The translations under genes were made by a program, and so were the position numbers. A stretch of DNA of 64,000 nucleotides from an uncultured Mollicutes bacterium. Its GTDB lineage: Bacteria; Bacillota_I; Bacilli_A; RF39; UBA660. The notes beneath the pieces were generated by a model. That model had not been told where the DNA came from and did not search any database. It saw only the letters and a list, made by a program, of their open reading frames with translations. Of the stretch, positions 51,679-62,001 are shown in pieces (the stretch's first letter is position 1; each line of letters opens with the position of its first letter). The stretch spans positions 1 to 64,000 of the forward strand of contig UQQI01000001.1 of assembly GCA_900543055.1 (NCBI GenBank), in the 5' to 3' direction.

Positions 51679-52956
51679 ATGGAACGAAAAATCGAGAAAT
51701 TTTTAAAGAAATGGAAAGATGATTCTATGAAAAAACCATTAATTTTATTTGGTTCAAAACAAATAGGAAAGACATTTTCTGTACTTGACTTTGGAAAAAA
51801 AGAATATAAAAATATGATTTATTTTAATACTGATAATAATAAAGAAATTATAAATCTATTTACAAAGGAAAAATCAACAGAAAAATTAATTTTAAATCTT
51901 TCATTAATATCTGGAGAGACAATTTTAAAAGAAGATACATTAGTAATTTTAGATAATCTTACAAATAATGAAATTGCAAAAGGATTAAAAATCTTTGGAA
52001 GTGAACATAGCAAATATAATATAATTGCTATTACTTCAAGAAAAGAAAAAATAAATGAATTTAAAGCCGAAGAGTTACAATTTAAAAGTATGAATGAAAT
52101 GGACTTTGAAGAATTTTTATGGGCACATGATGAAAAAAATCTTGCTAATCTAATTAAAGAATCATTCAACAAAAGAAAGACTTGCGCTTTTCATAAAGTT
52201 GCATTAGATTTATTTCAAGAATATTTAGTATCAGGGGGACTTCCAGAAGTGGTAAAAGCATCTATTGCAGGAGCAACTGAGTATGAGTTAGACGCGATAA
52301 AGCAAAAAATAATAGATGTGTATAAAAAAGAAGTTGCTCTAAATAATATATTAATCGATATTCCAAGAGGAATAGAAGTAATAGATTCGTTACCAGAACA
52401 ATTGAAAAAAGAAAACAAAAAATTTCAATATGGTGTAATTGGATCAGGAAAAAGAGCAAAAGAATATGAAAGTTCAATTAATTATTTAGTAAATAACCAA
52501 CTGGTATATAGAAGCTATAAGGCTAAAGATATAAAGGGAGTATTAAGCAGTTGCAAAGACTTAGATAGTTTTAAATTATATGTAATAGATGAAGGATTAC
52601 TTTATACCATGCTTCACTTAAATTATAAACAGTTTGCATCAAATGAGAATATAAAAGAAATATTATATGAAAATCATATCGCAAAAACATTATCAGATAA
52701 TGGCTTTGGGCTATATTACTATCAATCAGAGGGAAAAGCAGAAGTAAATTTTGTTGTTCAAAATAGAATGGGACAAATAATACCAATAGAATTAACAACA
52801 AAATCAAATTCAAAAGCAAAGTCATTATCAGTTTTTATGAAAAAATTTACAGTTAAAGAAGGATATAGAATTACAGAAAATAATTTTCAAACAAAGAAAG
52901 ATATTAGATATATACCAGTTTATGCAACATTTTGCATAGATAATTTTACAGTTTAG
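51679..52956 (+). CDS. AAA-type ATPase with DUF4143 domain
   Basis: 425 aa. Walker A FGSKQIGKTFSVLDFG at about 24-39, a Walker-B-like TLVILDNLTN (about 92-101), sensor-like IIAITSRKE, then a winged-helix linker with FQEYLVSGGLPEVVKA (about 178-193), a hallmark of this family. The DUF4143 C-terminal part has LYYYQSEGKAEVNFVVQ and IPIELTTKSNSKAKSL, matching a PD-(D/E)XK-like core with ExK. In this copy Gly-Ser-Lys-Gln-Ile-Gly-Lys replaces the common GPRQVGKT. Role unknown; members are abundant in anaerobes and archaea. The start is ATG 51679 with GAGGTGA about ten bases ahead. Confidence 0.85.
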   Translation: MERKIEKFLKKWKDDSMKKPLILFGSKQIGKTFSVLDFGKKEYKNMIYFNTDNNKEIINLFTKEKSTEKLILNLSLISGETILKEDTLVILDNLTNNEIAKGLKIFGSEHSKYNIIAITSRKEKINEFKAEELQFKSMNEMDFEEFLWAHDEKNLANLIKESFNKRKTCAFHKVALDLFQEYLVSGGLPEVVKASIAGATEYELDAIKQKIIDVYKKEVALNNILIDIPRGIEVIDSLPEQLKKENKKFQYGVIGSGKRAKEYESSINYLVNNQLVYRSYKAKDIKGVLSSCKDLDSFKLYVIDEGLLYTMLHLNYKQFASNENIKEILYENHIAKTLSDNGFGLYYYQSEGKAEVNFVVQNRMGQIIPIELTTKSNSKAKSLSVFMKKFTVKEGYRITENNFQTKKDIRYIPVYATFCIDNFTV

Positions 52957-52957
52957 G

Positions 52958-52980
52958 CGTTAAAATATAACGTTTTTTCT
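52958..52980 (+). terminator. Rho-independent terminator
   Basis: CGTTA/TAACG stem with T6. Confidence 0.7.
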
Positions 52981-53025
52981 TTTATCTTTTTTCTAAAGTA
53001 GTATAATATAGGCGAGGTGAGAATA

Positions 53026-54237
53026 GTGGCAGAAAGAATAATTTTTCATATAGATGTAAATAACGCATTTCTTTCTTGGACTGCTGTTCAATTACTTGAG
53101 GAAGGATATAATATTGATATAAGAACAATTCCTGCTATTATTGCGGGTGATGAAAGTAAAAGACACGGAATAGTACTAGCAAAAAGTCCAATTGCAAAAA
53201 AATATGGAATTGTAACTGCAGAAACTATTTATCAAGCTAAAATGAAATGTCCGAATTTAAAAATATTTAGTCCAAATCATGAAATATACCAAAGAAAATC
53301 AAAACAACTAATGAACTATTTAAAAACATTTACTCCAATTATGGAACAGTTCTCGATTGATGAATGTTTTCTAGATATGACAGGAACAAAGTATTTATAT
53401 ACCAATCACCTAGAATTAGCATACAAAATAAAAGATGAAATAAAAGAAAAATTTGGGTTTACTGTAAATGTTGGAATTGGAAATAACAAGTTATGTGCAA
53501 AAATGGCAAGTGACTTTGAAAAACCAGATAAAGTACACACACTATTAAAAAGTGAAATAAAAGAAAAATTATGGCCGTTACCAGTAAATGATTTATTTAT
53601 GTGTGGAAAGAAAACATCCATCGAACTAAATAAAATGAATATATACACGATTAAAGATTTAGCAGAATACGATTTTCAAAAATTAGAAAAAAAGTTTAAA
53701 AGTCAAGCAAAATATTTAAAACAAGCTGCTTGGGGAATTGATGAGTCAAAAGTAGAAGAAAGAAAAGACAAACGTCAAAGTATAAGTACAACAAGAACAC
53801 TTCCGCATGATGAAGAAAATAGAGAAAAATTAAAAGAAGTGCTTTTTGTGCAAACTGAAGATGTATGCAGACAATTAAGAGAACAAAATTTATACGCATC
53901 AACAATAGCAATTATATATAAGGATAAATATTTTAAATCAACAACTGTTCAAGAACAACTAGAAAATGCAACAGATAATACCAAAGAGATTTTAAAGAAA
54001 ATTAATAGTTTATTTGAAAAAAGTTATAATAACATTCCAGTTAGATTAATAGGAGTTAGACTTGCAAATTTAACAAAATTTAAAAATACACAAGTATCTA
54101 TATTTGATACAGAAATTGACAATAACTCTAAAGAAGAAAGCATCCAAAAGACTGTAGATAAAATAAATAAAAAATTTGGTTCAAGTTTAATTATGCCGGC
54201 TTCTATAAAAAAATTACAAAAAAATGAAGAAATATAA
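53026..54237 (+). CDS. dinB: Y-family DNA polymerase IV
   Basis: 403 aa from GTG 53026, placed after GAGGTGA (an earlier in-frame GTG at 53017 overlaps that site). Palm motifs: HIDVNNAFLSW (first catalytic Asp, about 8) and FSIDECFLDMTG (Asp-Glu, about 106). YRKS-type steric-gate region, VNVGIGNNKLCAKMASDFEKPD and the helix-hairpin-helix follow. TTRTLPHD marks the little finger. QVSIFD near the C-terminus (about 364-369) is a sliding-clamp-binding motif. The N-terminal NNAFLSW variant is that of the Bacillota branch and not the E. coli MDCFFA. It performs translesion synthesis. Confidence 0.92.
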   Translation: MAERIIFHIDVNNAFLSWTAVQLLEEGYNIDIRTIPAIIAGDESKRHGIVLAKSPIAKKYGIVTAETIYQAKMKCPNLKIFSPNHEIYQRKSKQLMNYLKTFTPIMEQFSIDECFLDMTGTKYLYTNHLELAYKIKDEIKEKFGFTVNVGIGNNKLCAKMASDFEKPDKVHTLLKSEIKEKLWPLPVNDLFMCGKKTSIELNKMNIYTIKDLAEYDFQKLEKKFKSQAKYLKQAAWGIDESKVEERKDKRQSISTTRTLPHDEENREKLKEVLFVQTEDVCRQLREQNLYASTIAIIYKDKYFKSTTVQEQLENATDNTKEILKKINSLFEKSYNNIPVRLIGVRLANLTKFKNTQVSIFDTEIDNNSKEESIQKTVDKINKKFGSSLIMPASIKKLQKNEEI

Positions 54238-54298
54238 TACAAATGTCGAAAAAAAAACAAAGAATTCTTTGAAAAATAAGAAAAAGGTTAAAAAAGAC

Positions 54299-54327
54299 TT
54301 GCAAAAATAGCACTCATCCGTTATAAT
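54299..54327 (+). promoter_or_regulatory. Strong promoter of the S10-spc ribosomal operon
   Basis: TTGCAA (54299-54304), 17-bp spacer, TATAAT (54322-54327). Confidence 0.85.
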
Positions 54328-54449
54328 TTAATACGTGTGACTGCTTAGATGTGCGAGGTTGCTGATACACCAGGTTAAGTTGATAATTGGTTATTGGGTT
54401 ATTCGTACGGAGCAAGTCTATACTAGATATAGGCGAGAGGAGGATTTTA
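54328..54449 (+). promoter_or_regulatory. rpsJ operon leader, candidate L4-responsive RNA
   Basis: About 120 bases between the promoter and rpsJ, clearly more GC-rich than other intergenic DNA, with the stretch TGCGAGGTTGCTGATACACC at 54352-54371 and several possible hairpins. In Bacillus the equivalent leader is reported to bind ribosomal protein L4, encoded by rplD in this same operon, to limit transcription. The same role is inferred here; no consensus fold was computed. GAGAGGAGG before the ATG is a very strong ribosome-binding site. Confidence 0.55.
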
Positions 54450-54761
54450 ATGTCAACAGAAAAAATTCGTATAAGAATTAAAGCATATGATCACAGAATT
54501 CTTGATAATGCTGCTAAGAAAATTGTTGAAACAGTAAGAAGATCTGGTGGGGAAATCTCTGGTCCAGTACCACTTCCAACTGAAGTTGAAAAATTCACAA
54601 TTTTAAGAGCTGTACACATAAACAAAGATTCTCGTGAACAATTCGAGATGCGTACACACAAAAGACTTATTGATATCAAAAATCCAAGCAAGGAAACTAT
54701 TGATGCATTAGCTCATTTAGATTTACCAAGCGGTGTAGATATCGAAATCAAAACTAAATAA
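54450..54761 (+). CDS. rpsJ: Ribosomal protein S10
   Basis: 103 aa from ATG 54450; the frame is open back to 54387, but this lies in the leader. [20 protein letters not shown] and [19 protein letters not shown], then [14 protein letters not shown] are diagnostic. Part of the 30S head and of NusB-S10 antitermination complexes. First gene of the operon, followed by rplC after 13 bases. Confidence 0.98.
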   Translation: MSTEKIRIRIKAYDHRILDNAAKKIVETVRRSGGEISGPVPLPTEVEKFTILRAVHINKDSREQFEMRTHKRLIDIKNPSKETIDALAHLDLPSGVDIEIKTK

Positions 54762-54774
54762 TGGAGGAAAAGTA

Positions 54775-55494
54775 ATGAAAGGAATCTTAGGTAAGAAAAT
54801 CGGAATGACTCAAGTATTTACTAAAGAAGGTAAATTAATTCCGGTAACTGTTATTGAAGTTGAACCAAATGTTGTAACTCAAATTAAAACAGTTGAAAAA
54901 GATGGATATGATGCAATTCAACTTGGTGCTCAAACAATTAGAGAAAAATTAAGCAACAAGCCAGAATTAGGTCATGTAAAGAAAGCTAACACAACACCTA
55001 AGCGCTTCTTAAGAGAAATTAGAGGAGTTAATGTTAATGATTACACATTAGGTCAAACTATTGGTGTAGACATTTTCGAAGCAGGGGAAATTGTTGATGT
55101 TACTGGAACAAGTAAAGGTAAAGGTTTCCAAGGTGTTATTAAACGCCATAACCAATCAAGAGGTCCTATGGGACATGGTTCTCAATACCACAGAGGTGTT
55201 GGTTCTCTAGGTACAATGTTACCAATGCACGTACTTAAAGGAAAGAAAATGCCTGGTCAAATGGGTAATGTTCAAAGAACAGTTCAAAATCTTGAAGTTG
55301 TATCAATTGATACAGAAAATAGCGTAATTTTAGTTAAGGGTAATGTTCCTGGTCCAAAAAAATCATTAGTAATGATTCGTACTGCAGTTAAAAAACCAAC
55401 TGTAAAAAAAGAAGCTGCTAATTTAGTAAATTATGCTGAAAAAGCTGCTGAAGTTGCAGAAGAAACAACAACTGAAGAAACAACAGAAGAATAA
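54775..55494 (+). CDS. rplC: Ribosomal protein L3 with an acidic C-terminal tail
   Basis: 239 aa, about 30 longer than usual. [20 protein letters not shown] and [40 protein letters not shown] are the conserved core, including the peptidyl-transferase loop. The surplus is a C-terminal tail of Ala, Glu and Thr (about 205-239: [20 protein letters not shown], then Thr/Glu repeats), unlike the basic protein body. GGAGGAAAAG precedes the ATG. Confidence 0.97.
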   Translation: MKGILGKKIGMTQVFTKEGKLIPVTVIEVEPNVVTQIKTVEKDGYDAIQLGAQTIREKLSNKPELGHVKKANTTPKRFLREIRGVNVNDYTLGQTIGVDIFEAGEIVDVTGTSKGKGFQGVIKRHNQSRGPMGHGSQYHRGVGSLGTMLPMHVLKGKKMPGQMGNVQRTVQNLEVVSIDTENSVILVKGNVPGPKKSLVMIRTAVKKPTVKKEAANLVNYAEKAAEVAEETTTEETTEE

Positions 55495-55557
55495 AATCAT
55501 CACAGTTATATAATAAGGAAAGAAAATTTTATAAAGTGATGAAAGGAGGAATCGTAG

Positions 55558-56184
55558 ATGAAAAAAGTAGAACTTTTAAATCTTAAAGGTGAAAAAGTAA
55601 AGGACATTAATTTAAATGAAGAAATATTTGGAATTACGCCAAACAAAAACGTTTTAACAGATGCAATTATTTTATCAATGGCATCATTAAGACAAGGAAC
55701 ACATAAAACTAAAAATCGCTCAGAAGTTTCTGGTGGAGGAAGAAAGCCATGGAGACAAAAAGGAACTGGACATGCACGTCAAGGTTCAATTAGAGCTGTA
55801 CAATGGGTAGGTGGAGGAAATTACGGAACTCCAGTACCAAGAGATTATAGTAAAAAACAAAACCGTAAAGAAAGACAAATAGCTATTAAATCAGCTTTAG
55901 CTGAAAAAGTTGCAAATAACGAATTATTAGTTTTAGAAAATTTAAATATTGCAACTCCAAAAACTAAAGATATGATTAATGTATTAGAAACATTAAAAAT
56001 AGCTGATAAAAAAGTATTATTAGTTGTAAAAGAATTTGATGAAAATTTAATTCTTGCATCAAGAAATTTAAAAAATTTAGTATTAATTTTAGCAGATGAA
56101 ATTAATGTATTAGATATCGTAGGTACTGATGTGATGGTAGTTACAGAAGATGCCTTAAAATTTATCGAGGAGGTGCTTAAATAA
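55558..56184 (+). CDS. rplD: Ribosomal protein L4
   Basis: 208 aa. The extended loop [20 protein letters not shown] (about 57-76) lines the exit tunnel; [19 protein letters not shown] follows. L4 is the expected autoregulator of this operon through the rpsJ leader. The 63-base gap before it holds a TCATCAC/GTGATGA hairpin (55497-55542) and AAAGGAGG. The stop overlaps the rplW ATG (TAATG). Confidence 0.98.
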   Translation: MKKVELLNLKGEKVKDINLNEEIFGITPNKNVLTDAIILSMASLRQGTHKTKNRSEVSGGGRKPWRQKGTGHARQGSIRAVQWVGGGNYGTPVPRDYSKKQNRKERQIAIKSALAEKVANNELLVLENLNIATPKTKDMINVLETLKIADKKVLLVVKEFDENLILASRNLKNLVLILADEINVLDIVGTDVMVVTEDALKFIEEVLK

Positions 56185-56468
56185 TGAAAGATACTAAATA
56201 TTTAGAAATAATTAAAGCACCAGTTGTTACTGAAAAATCAGAAGCAGCAAAAAGCGAAGGAAAATATACTTTTAAAGTTGATCCAAAAGCAAATAAGATT
56301 GAAATAAAAGAAGCAATTGAAAAAATCTTTAATGTTAAAGTTACTTCAATTAGAACAATCAATGTAAAACCAAAGAAAAGAAGAGTTGGTCGTTATACTG
56401 GATTAACTAATCGTTCAAAAAAAGCAATTGTTACACTTGCAGAAGGACAAACAATTGATCTTGGTTAG
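56184..56468 (+). CDS. rplW: Ribosomal protein L23
   Basis: 94 aa. [20 protein letters not shown], then [20 protein letters not shown] and [16 protein letters not shown] tail ([15 protein letters not shown]) are characteristic. It sits at the tunnel exit and docks SRP and trigger factor. GAGGAGGTG upstream lies inside rplD. Confidence 0.98.
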   Translation: MKDTKYLEIIKAPVVTEKSEAAKSEGKYTFKVDPKANKIEIKEAIEKIFNVKVTSIRTINVKPKKRRVGRYTGLTNRSKKAIVTLAEGQTIDLG

Positions 56469-56484
56469 AAGGAGGAAATAAATT

Positions 56485-57315
56485 ATGGCAATCAGAAATT
56501 ATAAACCTACTACACCAGGACGTAGAAAGATGAGTGCATTAGTAAATGAAGTATTAACTACTAGCACTCCAGAAAAATCACTTTTAGTTACTATAAAGAA
56601 AAACAGTGGTCGTAATAATCAAGGTAAGATAACAGTTCGTCATCAAGGTGGCGGCGTTAAAAGAAAATATCGTATCATTGATTTTAAAAGAAATAAATTA
56701 AACGTACCTGGAACAGTAGCAAGTATTGAATATGATCCAAACAGAACTGCAAATATTGCATTAATCAATTATGCAGATGGAGAAAAAAGATACATCATTG
56801 CTCCTAAAGGATTAGAAGTTGGAGCAACAATTGAATCTGGAGAAAATGCAGATATTAAAGTTGGTAATGCATTACCAATTATGAGTATTCCAGTAGGTAC
56901 AATGATTCATAATATTGAATTACGTCCTGGAAAAGGTGGAGAATTAGCAAGAAGTGCTGGTGCTTCAGCTCAAATCCTTGGTCGTGAAGGAAATTATGTT
57001 ATGATTCGTTTATCAAGTGGAGAACAAAGAAAAGTGTTAGGAACTTGCTATGCAACAGTTGGTGTAGTTGGAAATGAAGATGCATCACTTGTTAAAATAG
57101 GAAAAGCTGGTCGTAAACGTCATATGGGTATCAGACCAACAGTTCGTGGTTCAGTTATGAATCCAAATGACCATCCACATGGTGGTGGTGAAGGACGTGC
57201 TCCAATCGGACGTAAGGCACCAATGACACCTTGGGGTAAACCTGCACTTGGATTAAAGACACGTAAGAAAAAACAATCTGACAAGTTCATAGTACGTCGT
57301 CGCAATAGTAAATAG
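56485..57315 (+). CDS. rplB: Ribosomal protein L2
   Basis: 276 aa. [54 protein letters not shown] and the C-terminal [20 protein letters not shown] with the universally conserved His near the peptidyl-transferase centre. AGAAGGAGG precedes the ATG. Codon use is enriched in CGT and GGT, as for highly expressed genes. Confidence 0.98.
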   Translation: MAIRNYKPTTPGRRKMSALVNEVLTTSTPEKSLLVTIKKNSGRNNQGKITVRHQGGGVKRKYRIIDFKRNKLNVPGTVASIEYDPNRTANIALINYADGEKRYIIAPKGLEVGATIESGENADIKVGNALPIMSIPVGTMIHNIELRPGKGGELARSAGASAQILGREGNYVMIRLSSGEQRKVLGTCYATVGVVGNEDASLVKIGKAGRKRHMGIRPTVRGSVMNPNDHPHGGGEGRAPIGRKAPMTPWGKPALGLKTRKKKQSDKFIVRRRNSK

Positions 57316-57332
57316 GAAAGGATGATTAAAAA

Positions 57333-57599
57333 ATGGCAAGAAGTTTAAAAAAAGGGCCTTACGTATTCGAAAGATTATTAAAAAAGGTTCAAGAATTAAA
57401 TAAGTCTGGAAAAAAAGAAGTCATTAAAACATGGTCACGCCGTTCCACTATTTTTCCTGATTTTATTGGACACACATTTGCAGTACATAATGGAAAAGAA
57501 TTTATTCCAGTTTATGTAACTGAAGATATGGTTGGACATAAGTTAGGTGAATTTGCATTAACACGTAAATTTGGTGGACATGGTTCAGACAAAAAATAG
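57333..57599 (+). CDS. rpsS: Ribosomal protein S19
   Basis: 88 aa. [18 protein letters not shown], then [20 protein letters not shown] and [13 protein letters not shown] are conserved. Binds 16S rRNA in the 30S head with S13. GGAAAGGATG precedes the ATG. Confidence 0.98.
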   Translation: MARSLKKGPYVFERLLKKVQELNKSGKKEVIKTWSRRSTIFPDFIGHTFAVHNGKEFIPVYVTEDMVGHKLGEFALTRKFGGHGSDKK

Positions 57600-57624
57600 A
57601 AATAATGACTAGGAGGTTAGAAAT

Positions 57625-57960
57625 ATGGAAGCAAAAGCAATTGCTAAAGGTCTTCGAGTATCACCTATCAGAGCAAGATTAGTTGCTGATATGATTCGTG
57701 GTAAAAGTGTACAAGAAGCATTAAACATTTTAATTAATGTTAATAATAAATCAGCAAGATTAACTAAAAAAGTTTTAGATTCTGCTATCGCAAACGCTGT
57801 TAATAATAATGGTGCAGATGCTGCTACACTTTATGTTAAAGAAGCAAGAGTAGATGCTGGTCCTGTTATGAAACGTCACTTTTTTGATTCACGTTCACAC
57901 ATAGGACATAGAAATCACAGAACTAGTCACATTAATATAGTAGTGGCTACAAAAAACTAA
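57625..57960 (+). CDS. rplV: Ribosomal protein L22
   Basis: 111 aa. EAKAIAKGLRVSPIRARLVA, IRGKSVQEALNIL, and the tunnel hairpin around EARVDAGPVMKRHFFDSRSH. The usual C-terminal loop motif PRAxGRA is here MKRHFFDSRSHIGHRN, a clear departure at the macrolide-contact hairpin. AGGAGG precedes the ATG. Confidence 0.96.
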   Translation: MEAKAIAKGLRVSPIRARLVADMIRGKSVQEALNILINVNNKSARLTKKVLDSAIANAVNNNGADAATLYVKEARVDAGPVMKRHFFDSRSHIGHRNHRTSHINIVVATKN

Positions 57961-57975
57961 TAAGGAGGTAACAAA

Positions 57976-58626
57976 ATGGGACAAAAGGTAAATCCTAATG
58001 GACTTAGACTTGGTATCAATAAAGACTGGGAAGCTAAATGGTATAGTAATAATAAAGACTTCTCTAAGTATTTAGATAAGGATATTAAAATCCGTGAATA
58101 TTTAGAAAAGAATTTAACTAATGCTGGAATTGCCAAAGTTGAAATTGAAAGAAATACTAAGAAAACAGAAGTTGTTATCCATACTTCAAAGCCAGGTGTT
58201 ATGATTGGACACGGTGGAGAAGAAATTGAAAAATTAAAGAAACAACTTTCAAAGGTTGCAGGTGAGAATGTACAAATCTCAATCGCTGACATTAAAAAAG
58301 TAGATTTAAACGCTCAATTAGTTGCAGATAATATTGCAAACCAAATTACTAATAGAGCATCATTCCGTATGGCTCAAAAAAGAGCAATTAGAAATGCTAT
58401 GAAAGCTGGAGCCAAAGGAATAAAAACAAGTGTATCTGGACGTTTAGGTGGAGCAGATATGGCTCGTAGTGAAGGATATACAGAAGGAACTATTCCTCTA
58501 CATACATTAAGAGCAGATGTTGATTACGCTACAAGTGAAGCTGATACAACATTCGGAAAAATAGGTGTAAAGGTATGGATATATAAAGGAGAAATCCTAA
58601 ATAAAAAGGCTAAGGGAGGTAATTAA
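57976..58626 (+). CDS. rpsC: Ribosomal protein S3
   Basis: 216 aa. [22 protein letters not shown] domain with [20 protein letters not shown], and C-terminal [32 protein letters not shown]. It guards the mRNA entry channel. AAGGAGG precedes the ATG; rplP begins 1 base after the stop. Confidence 0.98.
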   Translation: MGQKVNPNGLRLGINKDWEAKWYSNNKDFSKYLDKDIKIREYLEKNLTNAGIAKVEIERNTKKTEVVIHTSKPGVMIGHGGEEIEKLKKQLSKVAGENVQISIADIKKVDLNAQLVADNIANQITNRASFRMAQKRAIRNAMKAGAKGIKTSVSGRLGGADMARSEGYTEGTIPLHTLRADVDYATSEADTTFGKIGVKVWIYKGEILNKKAKGGN

Positions 58627-58627
58627 T

Positions 58628-59059
58628 ATGTTAATACCGTCAAGAACAAAATATCGTCGTGTTCATAGATTACCTTACGAAGGAAGATCACGTGGAAATA
58701 GAGAATTACATTTCGGTGAATATGGACTTCAAGCAAAAGAAGGTGCTTGGATTACAGCAAACCAAATAGAAGCTGCTCGTGTAGCTATGACTCGTTACAT
58801 GAAACGTGGTGGAAAAGTTTGGATAAATATCTTCCCACATATGCCATTAACTAAAAAGCCTATCGGTACAAGACAAGGTAAAGGTAAAGGTAATGTTGAA
58901 GGATGGGTTGCAGTAGTTAAGGAAGGAAAAATAATGTTCGAAATAGCAGGTGTTGATGAAGCAACTGCACGTGAGGCATTAAGACTTGCTTCTCATAAAC
59001 TACCAGTAGCAACAAAATTTGTAAAAAAAGAAAATGGTGGTGAATCAAATGAAGGTTAA
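58628..59059 (+). CDS. rplP: Ribosomal protein L16
   Basis: 143 aa. [60 protein letters not shown] and [19 protein letters not shown]. Lies near the A-site tRNA. TAAGGGAGG precedes the ATG. Overlaps rpmC. Confidence 0.98.
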   Translation: MLIPSRTKYRRVHRLPYEGRSRGNRELHFGEYGLQAKEGAWITANQIEAARVAMTRYMKRGGKVWINIFPHMPLTKKPIGTRQGKGKGNVEGWVAVVKEGKIMFEIAGVDEATAREALRLASHKLPVATKFVKKENGGESNEG

Positions 59060-59243
59060 AGAGATTAGAGAATTATCAACTGAAGAAATCAACAAAAAAT
59101 TAGTTGAAGCAAAAGAAGAACTATTCAATTTACGTTTTCAACAAGCAACAGGTAATTTAGAAAAACCTTCTAGAATTAGAGATTTAAGACACACCGTTGC
59201 AAGAATGAAAACCGTTCTAAAAGAACGTGAGATTAACGAATAG
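59049..59243 (+). CDS. rpmC: Ribosomal protein L29
   Basis: 64 aa from ATG 59049 ([20 protein letters not shown]), with GGTGGTGA just ahead; the frame is open to 59034 but inside rpl[21 protein letters not shown] and [15 protein letters not shown] complete the two-helix hairpin at the tunnel exit. Confidence 0.97.
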   Translation: MKVKEIRELSTEEINKKLVEAKEELFNLRFQQATGNLEKPSRIRDLRHTVARMKTVLKEREINE

Positions 59244-59254
59244 GAGGATATAAA

Positions 59255-59515
59255 GTGGAAAAGAAAGTAAGAAAAGAATTAGTTGGAAAAGTAGTAAGCG
59301 CAACTAATGATAAAACAATTAGTGTTTTAGTTGAAACTTATAAAAACCATCCGTTATATCACAAAAGAGTTAAAAGCTCAAAGAAATATTGTGTACATGA
59401 TGAAAAAAATATAGCAAAAGTTGGAGATACTGTTCGTATAGTAGAAACTAGACCATTATCAAAAACTAAACATTTCTATTTAAAAGAAATAGTAAAAGAA
59501 GCAGTTATTATTTAA
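59255..59515 (+). CDS. rpsQ: Ribosomal protein S17
   Basis: 86 aa, GTG start after [26 protein letters not shown], then [19 protein letters not shown] and [20 protein letters not shown] define the OB fold. Primary 16S rRNA binder. Confidence 0.98.
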   Translation: MEKKVRKELVGKVVSATNDKTISVLVETYKNHPLYHKRVKSSKKYCVHDEKNIAKVGDTVRIVETRPLSKTKHFYLKEIVKEAVII

Positions 59516-59542
59516 CGCTTAGATGAGAAGGAGGAATAATCT

Positions 59543-59911
59543 ATGTTACAACAAGAAAGCCGTATGAAGGTTGCTGACAACTCTGGTGCACGTGAATTAT
59601 TAGTAATCCGTGTATTAGGTGGAAGTAAAGTAAAAACAGGTAACATTGGTGATGTAGTAGTTGGAACAGTTAAAAGCGCAATCCCTAACTCACCAATTCC
59701 AAAAGGAAAAGTTGTAAAAGCAGTTATCGTTCGTAGTCGTCAAGGCGTTCGTCGTGAAGATGGAAGTTACATTAAGTTCGATGACAATGCTTGTGTTATC
59801 ATTCGTGATGACAAGAGTCCAGTAGGAACTCGTATCTTTGGACCAGTAGCAAGAGAACTTCGTGATAAAGATTACATGAAAATTGTTTCTTTAGCAAAAG
59901 AAGTACTATAA
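59543..59911 (+). CDS. rplN: Ribosomal protein L14
   Basis: 122 aa. [40 protein letters not shown] and [20 protein letters not shown] are nearly universal. Subunit-bridge protein. AAGGAGG precedes the ATG. Confidence 0.98.
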   Translation: MLQQESRMKVADNSGARELLVIRVLGGSKVKTGNIGDVVVGTVKSAIPNSPIPKGKVVKAVIVRSRQGVRREDGSYIKFDDNACVIIRDDKSPVGTRIFGPVARELRDKDYMKIVSLAKEVL

Positions 59912-59924
59912 GAGGAGGATAAAT

Positions 59925-60236
59925 ATGAACTTTAAAGTAGGAGATGAAGTTGTAGTTATCACTGGTTCTGATAAAGGTAAAACAGGAAAAATCGTTAAAA
60001 CATTAAGAAACGAAAATAAAGTTATCGTTGAAGGTGTACATATGGTTAAGAAACATCAAAAACCAACTGGTACTGAAACAGGTGGAATTATTGAAGTTGC
60101 TGCACCAATCAATGCATCAAATGTTATGATAGTTGATCCTAAAACTAAAAAAAGAACTAGAATTGGACATACAACTGATGAAAAAACAGGTAAAAAAATA
60201 AGAATAGCAAAAAAATCAAACGAAAAAATTGATTAA
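59925..60236 (+). CDS. rplX: Ribosomal protein L24
   Basis: 103 aa. KOW motif [20 protein letters not shown] at the N-terminus, [15 protein letters not shown] and [16 protein letters not shown] follow. Starts 50S assembly. GAGGAGG precedes the ATG. Confidence 0.98.
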   Translation: MNFKVGDEVVVITGSDKGKTGKIVKTLRNENKVIVEGVHMVKKHQKPTGTETGGIIEVAAPINASNVMIVDPKTKKRTRIGHTTDEKTGKKIRIAKKSNEKID

Positions 60237-60253
60237 TTGGAAGGAGGGTAATT

Positions 60254-60793
60254 ATGAACCGCCTAAAAGAGAAATACTTAAATGAAGTAGTTCCAAGTTT
60301 AAAAGAAAAATATAATTATAAGTCAATAATGGAAGTTCCAAAATTAGAAAAAGTTGTTATTAATATGGGTGTTGGTGATGCAACTACAAATTCTAAATTA
60401 TTAGAAGCAGCAGTTCATGATTTAACATTAATTTCTGGACAAAAACCAGTAGTAACAAAAGCAAAAAAATCAATCGCTGGATTTAAAGTAAGAGAAGGTC
60501 AAGCTATTGGTTGCAAAGTAACACTAAGAGGAGATAATATGTATAACTTTATTGATAAGTTAATCACTATCTCATTACCAGGTGTTAGAGATTTCCGTGG
60601 AGTTAGTCCAAAAGCTTTCGATGGTAGAGGAAACTATACAATGGGAATTAAAGAACAATTAATTTTTCAAGAAATTAATTACGATGATGTAGTAAAAGTA
60701 CGTGGAATGGATATCGTTTTCGTAACTACAGCACGCACAAATGAAGAATCATTCGACTTATTAAATGGACTTGGAATTCCTTTTAAAAAGTAA
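60254..60793 (+). CDS. rplE: Ribosomal protein L5
   Basis: 179 aa. [57 protein letters not shown] and [20 protein letters not shown]. Binds 5S rRNA in the central protuberance. GAAGGAGGG precedes the ATG. Confidence 0.98.
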   Translation: MNRLKEKYLNEVVPSLKEKYNYKSIMEVPKLEKVVINMGVGDATTNSKLLEAAVHDLTLISGQKPVVTKAKKSIAGFKVREGQAIGCKVTLRGDNMYNFIDKLITISLPGVRDFRGVSPKAFDGRGNYTMGIKEQLIFQEINYDDVVKVRGMDIVFVTTARTNEESFDLLNGLGIPFKK

Positions 60794-60809
60794 AAATGGG
60801 AGGAATATT

Positions 60810-60995
60810 ATGGCAAAGAAAAGTATGATAGTAAAGGCTAATAGACCACAAAAATATAAAGTACGTGAATATACAAGATGTTCTCGTTGTGGTCGCCCAC
60901 ACGCAGTTATGAGTAAATTCGGAATCTGCCGTATTTGCTTCCGTGAATTAGCTTATAAAGGACAAATACCAGGAATTAAAAAATCAAGTTGGTAA
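60810..60995 (+). CDS. rpsN: Ribosomal protein S14, zinc-binding type (type Z)
   Basis: 61 aa from ATG 60810 (GGGAGGA site); an open extension to 60765 is only the end of rplE in another frame. [20 protein letters not shown] gives the CxxC...CxxC zinc ligands, so this is the zinc-dependent short form. Confidence 0.97.
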   Translation: MAKKSMIVKANRPQKYKVREYTRCSRCGRPHAVMSKFGICRICFRELAYKGQIPGIKKSSW

Positions 60996-61015
60996 TTGGA
61001 AAGGAGGAAATTATA

Positions 61016-61417
61016 ATGGCAGTAGTAACTGATACAATTGCAGATATGCTAACAAGAATTCGTAACGCTAACCAAATGCGTTATGAAGAAGTAAAAGTTC
61101 CAGCTTCTAATATTAAAAAAGAAATCGCAAAGATTTTAAAAGAAGAAGGATTTATAAAAGATTATAAGATTGACAGTGATAATACTCAAGGTACTATTAT
61201 CTTAACTCTTAAATATACTGATAAGAAAGAAAGAGTTATCACTGGTTTAAAGAGAATTTCCAAACCAGGACTTCGTGTATATGCAAAAAATGATGAAATT
61301 CCAAAAGTTTTAAATGGCTTAGGAATCGCAATCATTTCAACATCTAAAGGAATTATGACAGATAAAGAAGCTCGTAAACAAAATATAGGTGGAGAAGTTC
61401 TAGCTTATATTTGGTAA
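61016..61417 (+). CDS. rpsH: Ribosomal protein S8
   Basis: 133 aa from ATG 61016, after [28 protein letters not shown], then [20 protein letters not shown] and [29 protein letters not shown] at the end. It binds 16S helix 21 and in other bacteria represses the spc operon. Confidence 0.98.
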   Translation: MAVVTDTIADMLTRIRNANQMRYEEVKVPASNIKKEIAKILKEEGFIKDYKIDSDNTQGTIILTLKYTDKKERVITGLKRISKPGLRVYAKNDEIPKVLNGLGIAIISTSKGIMTDKEARKQNIGGEVLAYIW

Positions 61418-61446
61418 TATAATAATAAATATAAGGAGGTGTCGTT

Positions 61447-61977
61447 ATGAGCCGTATTGGAAATCGTATTATTACAATTCCAGAAGGAGTTACTGTTGAA
61501 AATGTTGATAACGTTGTAACTGTTAAAGGACCAAAAGGAACATTAACACAACAAATGTTAAAAGACATTACAATGAAGGTTGAAGGAAACCAATTAACTT
61601 TTGAACGTCTTAACGAAAGTGCTAAAGCAATGCATGGAACAATGAATGCCTTAGTAAAAAATATGATTGTTGGTGTAACTGAAGGTTATGCTAAAGGGTT
61701 AGAAATCGTTGGTGTTGGTTATCGTTTCAATGTACAAGGTAAAAAATTAGTAATCAACGCTGGATATTCACATCCAGTAGAAATGGAAGTACCTGAAGGA
61801 CTTACAGTTGAATCAGTAAGTAACACAGAAATAACTGTAAAAGGTATTGATAAGATGTTAGTTGGAGAATTTGCAGCTAATATTAGAAAAGTAAGACAAC
61901 CTGAACCATATAAGGGAAAAGGTATCAGATATAAAGATGAACATATTCGTCGTAAAGAAGGAAAGAAAGCTGCTTAA
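61447..61977 (+). CDS. rplF: Ribosomal protein L6
   Basis: 176 aa. SRIGNRIITIPEGVTVENVD, VKGPKGTLTQ, NMIVGVTEGYAKGLEIVGVG and EPYKGKGIRYKDEHIRRKEG are conserved. Close to the GTPase centre. TAAGGAGGTG precedes the ATG. Confidence 0.98.
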   Translation: MSRIGNRIITIPEGVTVENVDNVVTVKGPKGTLTQQMLKDITMKVEGNQLTFERLNESAKAMHGTMNALVKNMIVGVTEGYAKGLEIVGVGYRFNVQGKKLVINAGYSHPVEMEVPEGLTVESVSNTEITVKGIDKMLVGEFAANIRKVRQPEPYKGKGIRYKDEHIRRKEGKKAA

Positions 61978-62001
61978 TAAGTAGGAAGGGAGAAAAGTTA
62001 T

